A stretch of 64,000 bases of DNA from Pectinophora gossypiella (GCF_024362695.1 NC_065423.1:4271001-4335000), one strand, 5' to 3'. Positions 11,501 to 22,696 are shown, counted from the first letter of the stretch. Notes: generated by a model not told the origin, from the sequence alone. Numbers and translations are program-made.

Positions 11501-14500
11501 ACACTGGAAGGAATTAACTAAATCCATAATATTATAGTTTTAAGGTGCAAAACAAAATTATTCCGCATCGTACACGAATTTACAATTACATTATGGAATT
11601 ATAACCACTATAACAGAACTTTTTATTCTTTTTTATTATGTTCCTCATGTCATGCCATGTCAGGGGCCTTTGGCGGCTCAATAATAACCCTGACACACAC
11701 AGGGTTACAGGGTTGATGAGGTTGGTAATTCACAACCCACACGATAGAAGAAGATTATATTCCTCATAGTTTCCTTTATATTTCCAACTTCAGAAACAGT
11801 ATTTGCCAATACAACAATAGTCGAAAAGCCCCTCATTGGCCAAATGGGCTAGCCGGTCAAACCTGTAGGCGGCTCATCTATAACACTTACCATATTATAT
11901 GGAGTCCACCCTAGAGAGTTGATCTTGATGAAGGGTATCACGCCGTTAATAGGCTCATTCGTTGTCGTGATGGCCCAAATCTTGACACCCTCCTTCGCAT
12001 AGTGCTCCAAAAACCTGAAAATGTAATTTGGTCTTTATTGGGTATCTATTACTTGTTTTTCATCATTATCATCATCACCAGGCCATTAACGTCCCCACTG
12101 CTGGGGCACGGGCCTTCCCTATGGATGGATAGGGAGATCGGGCCTTAAACCACCACGCGGGCCCAGTGCGGATTGGTGGTGATTAACGACTGCTAATGCA
12201 GCCGGAACCAACGGCTTAACGTGCCTTCCGAAGCACGGAGGAGCTCGAGATGAAAACTTTTTTTTTGGGAACGTGGCTTGGAAAGTACCTCATGTCAATC
12301 CACCGTCATGCAGATGACAGGACCTCTTCGCGGTTATCACACGGTGGCGGTTGGTGAAGTGGAAACTTACAATTTATGATAATCAGCATAAGTCTGATAG
12401 TATTCTTCTTTCAGATGGCTGAAGCCCGAAGACTTGTTGCTGCTCTTCATCCACAGAGGAGGAGTCCACGTCGATGCTACGATTTCTATTGGAGCGCTTG
12501 ATGTTGATAGAATTTTCTTGATCATCGGCAGCTGGAAATATTTAACTTATTTTAAATTTTTATCCATTTCCACACCCCGGACACTTCATACAAAACACCT
12601 CGATTTACACAAACACTACACATTGACGTTATCGTACACGCGCATCTATGTGTGTGTGACGTCTGACGCCCGATACGATTGAAGAGTATAGTAAGACCGA
12701 GGGGGGGTAAACCTAGCTTAGCCGCTAGTGGGGAGCGGAGAGTTGCCGTTCTATACATATGTATCATTCCTTATTACCGAACAGGGCTATCCCGTATTGC
12801 GATATATCGTCATCATCAGCCCATTAACGTCCCCACTGCTGGGGCACCGGCCTTCCCTATGGATGGATAGGGAGATCGGGCCTTAAACCATCACGCGGGC
12901 CCAGTGCGGATTGATGGTTATTTACGACTGCTATTGCAGCCGGGACCAACGGCTTTACGTGCCTTCCGAAGCACGGAGGAGCTCGAGATATATTTTTTTT
13001 GTGGTCACCCATCCTACGACCGGCCTTTGCGAAAGTTGCTTAACTTCAACAATCGCAGACGCTCGCGTTTACCGCTGCGCCACCGAGCTCCCCATTGCGA
13101 TATATATAAATAATTAAATATACACTGTTTCTTTCTAACCTTATAATGGTAGTCTTCATAAGCAAGTGAGAAGTTGGATAGCTTGACGTCATCTTTGGGT
13201 AGGTCGTTGTACGTGTAAAAGCGAGAGGAGAAGTCGGCCCCGCCGATGGGCACGCGCACCATGTTGTACTCAAGACCGTTGTCGCCATAATACGCACTGG
13301 AATTGAAACATATTTATTTATATTTGAAAACCTATCCATCCATAAAAATATAAGTTTTACCCCCTCCCCCGCCCCCTTAAAAATTGAATCCTATTCATGC
13401 TTAAAATTTGTCCTTACATTGGCCCCGATTCCTGCAGACACCGCCTAATTTTATTTAAAGTTATATCCGTCATTTTCATATCCGTCGAAAAGGAAAGGGA
13501 CGGATGATTCACAGCTCTTAATTTTAGGAAGAATGAGTGAATGAATGAATAACCCGGGCGAATCAAAAGGTACGTCGCTGGTATGCAATCCGTTTGACGT
13601 GTTGTCTACTTAACTGTGTCGGGTTATTGACGGATGTAAAATTTTTAGACGGTTGGTTTAGATTTGTGCTTAAAATTGACGTGTGTTCCATAAATTTTAT
13701 GCTTGTCGATTACCCGTCCCTTTCCTTTTCGGCGGATAAGAAAATGACAGATATAACTTAAAATAAAATTATATGATATTTACAGGAATTAGCACCATTT
13801 TTTTATTAGTTTGAAAACTAAAACCCGGCTATGGAAAAATCACGCTCCAAAAAGTATGTAACAAGAAAATATTCTCTTCTATTTTCTAATATTCTTCTGA
13901 ATGGTGATGTTTTGCAGATAGCCATGATCGCATGCCGTGGCATAGAATAAGGAATACGTGTAGAACGGCAACTCTCCGCTCCCCACCAGCGGCTGAGCTA
14001 GGTTTACCTCAATCCCCTCGAACATAGTTTATTCTTCAATCGCATGGCGTCCGGCGACACACACACAGATGCGCGTGTACGATAACGTCAATGTGTGGTG
14101 TCTGTGTAAAACGAGGTTGTTTGTATAGTGTCCGGGTTGTGGCCAAGGTAAGCAAACTTTTAGGACAGATTAGCATTTGGCCACGGGTATCTGCTAAACA
14201 TCACTATTCGGAAGAATTTCAGGGAATAGAAGAAAATATTTTGAGTTTCAAAATTATTAGGCTTCTAAGGAAGCCTACCTACCGGGGCTACCTATTAATA
14301 AAATCTCTGGAAAAACAATTGCCCTCAGAATTTGCAAAGCTTGAATAATTCTCTAAAAACAATAGATCTAATTTGAATAGTAAGGCATATAATTACACAA
14401 TACACAATAGCACAGCTGTTCATATAAGTATGCATAAATGACTACCTACTTATGTATAAAATAAATTTGCACACATTTGGCAAGTCAATATGGAAAGTAT

Positions 14501-17500
14501 AAGGGACAGTTTAAACTGGAGCTGAATCGCCGATAAGTAAGATTATCCGTGCTTTCGAAACATTTGGTACTGTTGCTATTCAAAATGTATCTTGACACAA
14601 GTGCCTAAATGTGTAGTCGTTACTAACCTAACTAGCGTTCAATGAGGGACGTGCCATTACCTATATAGGTATAAAAAAATAGTATGCTTCTGATAGTACG
14701 TTATATTATGTTTGCATTACGCACTAACTTTTATGAGTCACCGTTCTATACGTAGAATTATTCTTCAACTAACGACCTCCGTGGTCCAGAGGTTGAGCGT
14801 TGGGCTCACGATCCGGGTTCGATTCTCGGTGGGGACATATCACAAAAATTACTTTGTTGTCCCTAGTTTGGTTAGGACATTACTGGCTGATCACCAGATT
14901 GTCCGAAAGTAAGATGATCCGTGCTTCGGAAGGCATGTTAAGCCGTTGGTCCCGGTTACTAATTACTGATGTAAGTAAGTAGTCGTTACCAGGAGCCATG
15001 TCAGGGGCCTTTGGCGGCTCAATAGTAACCCTGACACCAGGGTTGATGAGGTTGGTACTCCACCTCACAAACGAAACGATAGAAGAAGACTAACTTTTAT
15101 ATGCGCAAATGTCAATGTGCAATATTGCTTTTGAATTGCTTCGATGTGTCCTTTTTAACCCCCCCAGGTTTCTCAACCTAGCACAAAAGGGGGCTAAGAG
15201 GCGTAATCAGGATGGCGGATGGCCACCCAAGTGTAGCTGACTCATAATTCCCGTATCGAAGGTGCAGCCGCCTGTATAGCTCCAGGATCGGTCTATTTAG
15301 CCATGAACGGCGTCGTTCTGCCCCGGCGATAGATGCTGCTTAAATCATCTGACAAGATGGTCAACACCTAATGATTAATTTACTTTAATGTCATCATCTC
15401 CCTAGCATCCCGTTTTTCACAGGGTCCGCTTATCTAACCTGAACATTTGACAGGTCCGATTTTTTACAGAAGCGACTGCCTGTCTGACTTTCCAACCCGC
15501 GAAGGGAAAACCAGCCCAATACAGGTTAGGTCACATACCTCCGAGAATGCATTTCTCTGGAATGTGGGTTTCCGCACGATGTTTTCCTTCACCGCTGAGC
15601 ACGATTAATTTTCTTTAACGTACTTACTTAATTAATTCATTTTGTAGCGTTTCAGAAAGGTTCTTCCAGTTGAGGCCGGCGGAGTCGGTGACAGCCCCAC
15701 CGAAGCCTTCGATGGTCTGGAATGTGGTGTCTGGATTTATCGTCAAAGTGGTCGTGCAACAACTACCTAAAACGAAATAAGATTTTTTGTACAATGATCT
15801 GTGTAGGTTAAGCCGTTGGTCCCGGTTACTACTTTCTGATATAAGTACATAGTCGTTACATGAGTCCTTTGGTGGGTCAATAATAACCATGACACCAGTG
15901 TTGGTGAGGTTGGTACTCCACCTTACAACCCACACGAAGGAAGAAGAAGAACGCATTTTCTGAGAGCCAAACTCTGTAGCAAGTAAGGCAGAAGCGACAA
16001 GGGCCTGAAGGTTTTGCCACCTTATGTACTTAATATGAAAAACCATATGGCGTATGCATAGCAGGAAAAAATGGAGCTAAAAGAGGAATTTCCTTACTTG
16101 ACGCAACATCTTCCAATTCATCATGGATCTTGTTGAAGCGTAGTCCTCCCTGAAAAAATAAGTCATCATCATCTCCCAAACGTTACCCTGTTTTTCACAG
16201 AGTCCGCTTACTTAAGCTGAAGACTTCACAGGTCCGGTTTTTTACAGAAGCGACTGCCTGTCTGACCATCCAACCGAAGGGAAAACCAGCCTAATATAGG
16301 TTAGGTCACAAACCTCCGAAATTGATTTTTCGGGAATGTGGGTTTCCTCACGATGTTTTCCTTCACCGCTGAACACGTGATAATCATTTATGATCCAAAC
16401 ATGAATTCAAAAACAAATTCGACAATCATTGGTTTAGGCCTATGCTGGGATTCGAACTTACGACCTCAAAGTGAGAGTCTAGCGTTCTACCAACTGAAAA
16501 AAAATGATAGAAAACAATTACAACGATGATATTTTTTACAAAATAACATTCAATAGCTAGACTTTGTGATCTCTAGTTTGGTTGGAGGACATTTCAGGCT
16601 GAGCACCCAATTCTCTGAACGTACGATAATCCGTGCTGCGGGAAACACGTGAAGCCGTTAGTCCCGGTTACTCTTACTGATGTAAGCACGTACTCGTTAT
16701 ATAAGACATGTTAGGGGCCTTTGGCGCGTCAGTAATACCCCAGACATCAAAGCCAGGGTTGTTGCGGTTGATAATCCACCCCAAAACCCACACGATAGAA
16801 GAAGATTGGCTAGTATTGTAATTGGGTAGTAACCTAGGTCAAAGATAAATTAGGAAAATTCGGATTACTTACTAAACAAAAACAGATCTAAAACTGACGA
16901 AAAACATTTTATTTTACTTGACTTGAAACATTAATTTAAGCACACTAAACGCACTTATCGGTGTAGTATTTACCATGCTACACCGACAAGAGCGTGGCTC
17001 TTAAATTGATGATGATGATTTACCATGCTACTTTTTAGGGAAAAATAAGGCTCTGGTTTCCCTCTTGTTTTCCCGCTATTCTATTTTCTTAACTTATTTA
17101 TGAATTTTAATTGAGAAAAAAACCTAATAATAAATCCGACATTTTATCACGTTTTTCTATGACGGCATAGTGGGCTTTTTCATACAAAAACTATGGTAAT
17201 TTCGTGTTTTAATGTTTAGTAGTAGTAGTAGTAAGTGAGTAGACTAGTTGGAAATTAGTCATATATACATATAAGTAGAGTATTGTACCTACCTCAGAGG
17301 AAGTATAAGCGACAAACTTGCCACTCGCAGGCGCTTCCCTGGTGATGTCGTCACAGTATGTAGCGTTGCAAACACACAACACCGACCGACCGTCGACCGA
17401 CCGCGCCGCACATGGCTTGTCTGCGGGTCAGATTACTGTCAACAAGCCTCACAGAGGGCGTATGTATATTGGCACAATTGATATAATTAGGACTGATTGA

Positions 17501-18890
17501 TAATCATAGAATGCATTATTATTATTATATAACTTGCACAGTCATGAGCAATATCATTTCTCTACTTTATAACCCTGTCGCATTAACATATTTGTCTTAT
17601 AGTGAGATTTAGTTCATTTTTTTAAAAAAGGTAATGTGACATGGTACCAAAGTGTTTAGGTACATATAGATGAATTTACGCCCGTAATGCCTTATGTAGG
17701 CAGGGCCACAAGAAATGAGAAGACAGGTAGGTAATCGACAGGCATAAAATTTATGGACCACACGTCAATTTTACGCAGATATTTAAAAAATCCCTCCTAA
17801 ATTATTTATTATTTTATTCGCCCGGGTTATTCAATCATTTTAAATTAATAGTTGTCAATCATCCGTCCCTCTCCTGTTCAGCGGATAAGACAATGATGGG
17901 TATAAATTAGGAGGTGTTTGCGGGAAAGGCCAATATCTATGACTCTTACACTAGGCAAAGCCTGTATCGTCGTAATTCTAATTAAACATGAATAAACACC
18001 ATCTATTTATTTGGGTTGAAAGGTGTATCTGGTAATACCTACTTACTTTACGGAATTGGGTCGTGTACTAGGTTCAACATACATACATACATAAACTCAC
18101 GCCCGTAATCCCTAATGGGGTGGGCAGAGCAACAAGTAATCAAAGACAACTTGCAGCCACTGTTGATACGAAGTCCAAAGATGGATATGATGAACCTTAT
18201 GGTGATAAGGGATCAGCCTATCGCCCATAACATTAGTCCATCATGTTAGAGGACACAATCCCTCTGTCGGTTTTTACGACATGCCCGGGAAGAGAAGCAG
18301 CTGAACGTGTTCTATGTTTTTTATTTGCTCCCAGAACAGCATAGAAGAAATAGAGAGCAGCATAGGTTCAAGATAAATTATGAAATTCTGATTACTAAAT
18401 AAAGGCAGATCTAAAACTAACGAAAAACATTTTCTTTTTTCTAGTTTTAGCTTGTTTATGAATTTTAATTAAGAGAAACGTAATAATAAGTACGACATTA
18501 ATCTCGTTTTTCTATGACGCCACAGGTGATTTTTTCATACAAATTCCATAGTAATTTCGTATTCTGACGTTTAGTAAAAAGTAACTGATTTGGCTAGTTG
18601 AAAACTAGCCTATTTCCGGTACCATAAATAGGCACAAAGATACTTACTTAGCTCATAAACTTGTAAAGTAACTTTGCCTACAGTTAAATGACTCTACATG
18701 TGACTATAGTAATATTATTATCGTCAATGGACTCTACAGCATAGTTTTAATCCTGCCAAACCTGTTTTGTAAGGTCTTAAATACTCTAACTTCTTTCGTA
18801 AACAAAAAAAATAATACTTAAAAAAGTCTTACCGGCGCTTCCTTTTCCTAAGAACAAACACACAAATATTATTACAAAGAATTTATACAT
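8497..18890 (-). CDS. Gba1: Lysosomal glucosylceramidase (GH30), copy A, 12 exons
   Basis: Glucocerebrosidase hydrolyses glucosylceramide to glucose and ceramide in the lysosome. Exons, in transcript order: 18833-18890, 17293-17420, 16098-16149, 15628-15766, 13140-13296, 12371-12531, 11891-12014, 11362-11475, 10536-10683, 9979-10058, 9398-9687, 8497-8611. They join in one frame to give 521 residues, close to the human enzyme (536). The protein starts with a hydrophobic signal peptide (MYKFFVIIFVCLFLG), then the family motif VCVCNATYC with an N-glycosylation sequon, then GFGGAVTDSAG and RVPIGGADFS. The acid/base Glu is in TTNEP (E251) and the nucleophile Glu in ATEACEG (E357); VVGWIDWNLCLN and VDSPIIV follow. 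Splice sites are mostly consensus; the exon 10 donor (GTGGAT) is weak. A paralogue with the same intron phases lies downstream in the window (copy B). The family call is very secure; the exon boundaries are hand-made. Confidence 0.93.
8918..9063. mobile_element. MITE-1 (Tc1/mariner-like)
   Basis: Both inverted ends and the flanking TA are intact; lies about 310 bases upstream of the exon 11 region of GBA copy A, in intron 11. Confidence 0.75.
9820..9905 (-). mobile_element. SINE-B head (tRNA-like)
   Basis: On the minus strand this reads as a tRNA-like pol III promoter: an A box-like GTAGCCCAGTTGGTAGA and a B box GGTTCGAATCC. The sequence continues into the SINE-B body rather than an acceptor stem, so it is a SINE head, not a tRNA gene. 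It is in intron 10 of GBA copy A. Confidence 0.7.
11649..11757 (+). mobile_element. SINE-A 3' fragment
   Basis: Tail section only (GCCATGTCAGGGGCCTTTGG to CACACGATAGAAGAAG), in intron 7 of GBA copy A. Confidence 0.7.
12068..12255 (-). mobile_element. SINE-C, truncated
   Basis: Only the 3' half of SINE-C, in reverse: CCCCACTGCTGGGGCACGGG to TTCCGAAGCACGGAGGAGC. It is in intron 6 of GBA copy A. Confidence 0.75.
12573..12775 (+). repeat. SINE-D family repeat
   Basis: About 200 bases, from CCCCGGACACTTCATACAAA to GAGTTGCCGTTCTATACATA. Related copies are at 13940-14140 (reverse) and 57265-57470. It is in intron 5 of GBA copy A. Confidence 0.7.
12807..13093 (-). mobile_element. SINE-C, full length (tRNA-like plus 5S-like head)
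   Basis: Reverse orientation. On the minus strand it reads GAGCTCGGTGGCGCAGCGG, then GAAGTTAAGCAAC and GGATGGGTGACC, the last two matching the internal promoter of 5S rRNA. It is in intron 5 of GBA copy A. Confidence 0.8.
13421..13800. mobile_element. MITE-2, full length with long inverted ends
   Basis: About 380 bases. The left end GGCCCCGATTCCTGCAGACA is mirrored on the right by TTTACAGGAATTAGCACC. The two arms also share GAAAAGGAAAGGGACGG and CCGTCCCTTTCCTTTTC. There is no open frame. It is in intron 4 of GBA copy A. Confidence 0.7.
13940..14142 (-). repeat. SINE-D family repeat, inverted copy
   Basis: Reverse copy of the repeat at 12573-12775, in intron 4 of GBA copy A. Confidence 0.7.
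14735..15088 (+). mobile_element. SINE-A with a piece of SINE-D fused at its 5' side, flanked by a 12-base target duplication
   Basis: SINE-A starts near 14771 and runs to the right edge. The 35 bases before it resemble the end of the SINE-D family. ACTAACTTTTAT occurs directly on both sides (14723-14734 and 15089-15100), so the two parts appear to have entered as one unit. The target was a hairpin element of the MITE-3 family, whose right half continues to 15178. It lies in intron 4 of GBA copy A. Confidence 0.65.
15089..15178. mobile_element. MITE-3, right half
   Basis: Right arm of the hairpin family (GAATTGCTTCGATGTGTCC, then TTTTTAACCCCCCC); the composite SINE at 14735-15088 inserted in its core. 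Confidence 0.6.
15390..15605 (-). mobile_element. SINE-B, headless
   Basis: Body and tail in reverse orientation, ending where TTCACCGCTGAGCACG meets unique DNA just before exon 4 of GBA copy A. Confidence 0.75.
15806..15950 (+). mobile_element. SINE-A 3' fragment
   Basis: Starts inside the body (TTAAGCCGTTGGTCCCGG) and ends at the tail motif; in intron 3 of GBA copy A, immediately upstream of exon 4. Confidence 0.65.
16160..16500 (-). mobile_element. SINE-B, nearly full length
   Basis: This copy links the tail (near 16200) with the tRNA-like head (about 16440-16495) and so defines the family, about 330 bases long. It starts about 10 bases from the acceptor of GBA copy A exon 3. Confidence 0.75.
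16562..16806 (+). mobile_element. SINE-A, headless, diverged
   Basis: Begins TTTGTGATCTCTAGTTTGG and ends at the CACACGATAGAAGAAG tail; in intron 2 of GBA copy A. Confidence 0.65.
16835..17272 (+). repeat. 250-base repeat R1, interrupted
   Basis: Shares AGATAAATTA, CGACATTTTATCACGTTTTT and GACTAGTTGGAAATTAG with the copies at 18368 and 23070. About 160 bases of another repeat (including CATGCTACACCGACAAGAGC) are inserted near 16930-17090. It lies in intron 2 of GBA copy A. Confidence 0.6.
17540..17668. mobile_element. MITE-1, 3' end degraded
   Basis: The left end CAGTCATGAGCAATATC is clear; the right inverted end is lost. In intron 1 of GBA copy A. Confidence 0.6.
17735..17933. mobile_element. 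MITE-2, internally deleted
   Basis: Contains CGCCCGGGTTATTCA and the reverse arm ending AGGTGTTTGCGGGAA; the left arm is mostly gone. In intron 1 of GBA copy A. Confidence 0.55.
18080..18335 (+). repeat. Repeat R5 (CATA-headed)
   Basis: A (CATA)n head, then CTCACGCCCGTAATCCCTAA and GGGGTGGGCAGAGC. Partial copies at 41190-41325 and 50795-50960, and in reverse near 53600-53680. Confidence 0.6.
18368..18612 (+). repeat. 250-base repeat R1
   Basis: Starts GGTTCAAGATAAATTATGAA and ends near GGCTAGTTGAAAACTAGCC; in intron 1 of GBA copy A. Confidence 0.65.
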
Positions 18891-18984
18891 TTTCAATACA
18901 ATTTAAGGATATTTGACCTTATTGTTTGGTGTGTTTGCTCAAAAAAGTACCAGAGCGACATGAACCCGTGGAGGTGAGCTAGCG

Positions 18985-18989
18985 ACTGA
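18985..18989 (-). promoter_or_regulatory. Possible initiator (TCAGT) of GBA copy A
   Basis: The arthropod initiator core TCAGT occurs on the minus strand about 95 bases upstream of the start codon. No clear TATA box is seen. This is a short motif and could be chance. Confidence 0.25.
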
Positions 18990-19219
18990 GTCCGGCAGTC
19001 GAATGTCGCATCATAACATACGGCCAATTTGTTTGTCTTATATAATGTGAACCCGCTATGGATGGATTGTTTTTTGTTTGCTGTTCCAGTCTTGTTGACG
19101 TTTGTGTGACGTTGACGGACTGAAAACGATTATTTACGTACGAAGCATTGAAGTAATAAGTAAATAGGTACATACAGGGTCCAGAGGTTCACTGACTACA
19201 TGATAAGTGATGATGCTGA

Positions 19220-19285
19220 TGTGATCTAGCCGGTTTCGGGTACGGCGACTGCTTCAACTCCGACGTTCATGTGCTCAAATCCTTA
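19220..19285 (-). repeat. Repeat R7
   Basis: TTCAACTCCGACGTTCATGT; inverted relative at 38218-38300. Confidence 0.5.
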
Positions 19286-19738
19286 AACACAAAGACGTGT
19301 CAAAGCGGCGCAGGATCAAGGCAATTTGAATTCCATACTCTCTGTTTACCCCGGTGGAAAATTGGCGTGTGTTTATATTTCTATGTTACATATCTACTAA
19401 AACAGTGGATGCCAGTGATTTAGCTGCAGTGAAGTAGCTGCATATTGTGTTATGATTACTTGTGACTCGAATCTGTCCACCCCATTAGGGTTTACAGGCG
19501 TGTGTCTACCTAATTTTTCTTTTAACAAGATTTGATTTTGATTTTTTTTTCTTTTTTTTCCGGTTCAGCGGCAACTTTCTCATTTATACCCTGTTAAGGT
19601 CATCCCACACGCACGTGAATTTCGCAAGCTTGTGTAATTTTAGGAAGTTTAACAGATTACCAGCACATGAGCGTAAGGTGAAAAAAATACTTTATGCCGT
19701 CACCTTGGGCAACTTTATTGACTATTCATTGCCATTTG

Positions 19739-20032
19739 CCAACGACCTCCGTGGTCCCGGGTTGCATTCCCGGTGGAGACATATCACAAAAATTACCTGG
19801 TGTCCCTAGTTTGGTTAGGACTTTACTCGCTGATCACCAGATTGTCCGAAGGCAGATGATCCGTATTTCGGAAGGCACGTTAAGCCGTTGGTCCCGGTTA
19901 CTACTTACTGATGTAAGTAAGTAGTCGTTACATGAGCCATGTCAGGGGCCTTTGTCGGCTCAATAGTAACCCTGACACCAGGGTTGATGAGGTTGGTACT
20001 CCACTTCGCAACCCACACGATAGAAGAAGAAG
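19739..20032 (+). mobile_element. SINE-A, near full length
   Basis: Head with CGACCTCCGTGGTCC, body and tail all present; the head is shortened by a deletion between the A and B boxes. Confidence 0.8.
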
Positions 20033-20161
20033 AATTGCCTAGAGGAATTGAATTCTGTTATTACAGTTCTTGTAGGAACGAAACGGACAAGCCCCATATT
20101 TTGCCTGACATGTAGAATTTGAAACATTAAGTTTGTATAATAGTTAGCCCGTATAGAGTTA

Positions 20162-20197
20162 GAAGCTTAGCTTAGCTTAGCTTAGCTTAGCTTAGCT
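20162..20197 (+). repeat. Pentanucleotide run (TTAGC)n
   Basis: About six units of TTAGC, one base different from the insect telomere unit TTAGG. Confidence 0.9.
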
Positions 20198-20572
20198 CTA
20201 CATGAGATCTGAAAACTTTTTGACATTGTAATCGATAACATCTCGTCTTGGCACATTTTACATGAAAATGTTTTTGATGGGATTACGTTTTACGACAATT
20301 TATAAAAAAGATATCTAAATAGATTCTAGTTTGTCTATGTTTGGGAGTTAGGTATATTACATACCCTCTCCGGTTGATTGAGGGGAGGCATTTGCCCTGC
20401 AGTGGAACGTATATAAGGCCGCCTATTGAGCTTATGTTTTTATTCGTATGTTTATATCCTTAATAAGTCATTGTGCAATAAAGTATTATTGATTGATTGA
20501 TTGAATATAGGTTGCATCTAGGTTGTCATCTACCCTACTTACTCAAATCGTGACTTAATCCGATATCGCAGA

Positions 20573-20850
20573 ATGGCATCGCAGGACATTCCCGTACCAC
20601 CTCTATTGTGTGAGTCTTCTTCTTATCGTGTCGATGGCAAACTAAATTGTATCGGCCCAAAACTTGGCAACAAGTATGGCGCTATCTGCAGCGCTCATCA
20701 GATCCTCCTGCGTACAGGTGTTCGGGCACGCAGGGCACGATGTAAGATGTTCCATCGTTTGGGGAACAGTGCCGCACTTGCACTTTAAGTCCGAGCCATC
20801 CGAGAAACCCCACCTGAACAAATTGTCCTTACTTCGGCCCACCTGAGTCC
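20573..20850 (-). mobile_element. LINE C-terminal fragment with Cys/His motif
   Basis: Minus strand encodes KCKCGTVPQTMEHLTSCPAC followed by CTQEDLMSAAD, the zinc-binding-like end typical of lepidopteran LINE polyproteins. No RT domain remains. Confidence 0.6.
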
Positions 20851-20924
20851 GAAGTCCGAATTGTGTGAGTTGTAAGCCTCGTATCCTCTAAGCAACAACG
20901 CGCAACAAGTAACGCTCAACATGT

Positions 20925-21030
20925 ACAGCAACGTTGCACAACAGCGCACGACGTTGCCAGCTGAAGTGCAATATATACAGCAACGTTGAACAACAGCGCG
21001 CGACGTTGCCAGCTGAAGCGGAAAATGTCG
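20925..21030 (+). repeat. Two-copy tandem repeat of about 54 bases
   Basis: TACAGCAACGTTG, then ACAACAGCGC and GACGTTGCCAGCTGAAG, occur twice with few differences. The region is rich in CAACGTTG palindromes. Confidence 0.8.
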
Positions 21031-21640
21031 CGCGGCTTGTTGTTTGGTTAGAGAGCAGTTCGCGCTATTTATAATCTGCGTTGTCGTTGTCTTTGAGGGA
21101 GCTGTTTAAAGAAATAAATATACTGACGGTCGCAAGTCAATATATTTATGAAAACATAATGTATGTACGTAAAATTGTACTCTTATCTCTCCTTCCGAGA
21201 AACTGTGAAAGGCATACTTTTTTATTTATTTATTTGTTCATATAAAGTATAGTACAGTGCAATACAATGTTTCATAGGCTAATAACATATTTATAACAGG
21301 TAAGGTATAAGCCTCTGCAGTCGAACTAGGTGAAACCTGTATCTCAGCATGCAGCGCCTGTTCCCAACGGATAATAACAACTTAGCCGAATAAATTGTCC
21401 TTATGTACTTACAATACAAGAAATAAAAATAAAATTGCTATTCAAAATTCTAGATGCATTTGTGCAAACAATTGAAAACAAAACAAACACATCTTATAAA
21501 TAAAACACCTCCTACAATGCGTCACATCGAGGCAAGGTGCCCAACAGGCTGGCAGCACAACCAGACAATCGCCAGACTAATTCTCTGACAGAAATAGAAT
21601 TCTAGATTAAGTAAAAATTCACCTTTTTTGGGGTTATATA

Positions 21641-21945
21641 TATATGAGGAGCTCGGTGGCGCAGCGGTAAATGCGCTCGGTCTGCGATTGTTGAAGTTAA
21701 GCAACTTTCGCAAAGGCCGGTCATAGGATGGGTGCCCACAAAAAAAAAGTTTTCATCTTGAGCTCCTCCGTGCTTCGAAAGGCACGTTAAGTCGTTGATC
21801 CCGGCTGCATTAAGAGTCGTTAATAAATAACCACCAATCCGCACTGGGCCCGCGTGGTGGTTTAAGGCCCGATCTCCCTATCCATCCATAGGGAAGGCCC
21901 GTGCCCCAGCAGTGGGGACGATAATGGGCTGATGATGATGATGAT
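21641..21945 (+). mobile_element. SINE-C, full length
   Basis: Forward copy. The tRNA-like part is about 21648-21690 (TGGCGCAGCGGTAAATGCG as A box-like). The 5S-like part is about 21691-21740, with the C box-like GGATGGGTGCCC. The tail contains CCCCAGCAGTGGGGACG and ends in an ATG/TATA run. Confidence 0.8.
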
Positions 21946-22597
21946 ATATATATATATATTTACAATAAAATACCAGATAATATTTTAAAGTCAGAAAATA
22001 AATTTAAAGCTGTTGCAGTTTCTTGTCATTTCTTTTCCTCAGCCAAAACACCTTGCGAAATGACATAAATTCAAAAATGTTACATTGACCTTCAACAAGT
22101 TTATCCATGATAATTACGTTGAATAAATTCTGATTTCATCAACTGTTGTCGAGTGGAGACGTGACCCGCAACAACACTAGTTCCTCTGGCGACATGTGTT
22201 GTTGACTACCGCCGTGTAGTAGATACGTAGACAGACAAAGTTGTTAAACATAAGTTCCGCGCTAACTTTCAACATTTTCGGCTGCCAAGCGGAAACGTGG
22301 CTGTAAGTCGCGCGTATACCTACACGGAATAGAAAAAAGAGGTTAGCAAAATGCTATGACGTATAAATTTAGTTTTATATGAAACGGAAACAGTGTCTTT
22401 TTTAAGTTATCTGTGATCTACTACGACCTACTGTTTTGACTTCAATCATAGGAATTGAGCCCGATTCCTTCCTTCGTGCAGTGTTATACGAAGAGAAACC
22501 CAAAAGAGAAACCTTTTAATGACTGAATGACAGTTATATAAATAACAAACAGCCAGCAAAAATAAAAATGAATAAAAAAGCAAGTCAAGATATGAAA

Positions 22598-22696
22598 CCA
22601 TTTTTTTTTTGACGTGACTTATTGTAGATTTGCCGCAGATGGCATTAACTACTTGGCCGGACAAATGGGGAGCGCTGAAGGCTCTCACCCGGTAGC
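22598..22696 (+). repeat. Repeat R2 copy
   Basis: T-run head through GGCTCTCACCCGGTA. Confidence 0.65.

Noticed and set aside
21690..21740. A 5S rRNA gene
   Set aside because: Only the internal promoter segment is similar; it is embedded in a repeated SINE.
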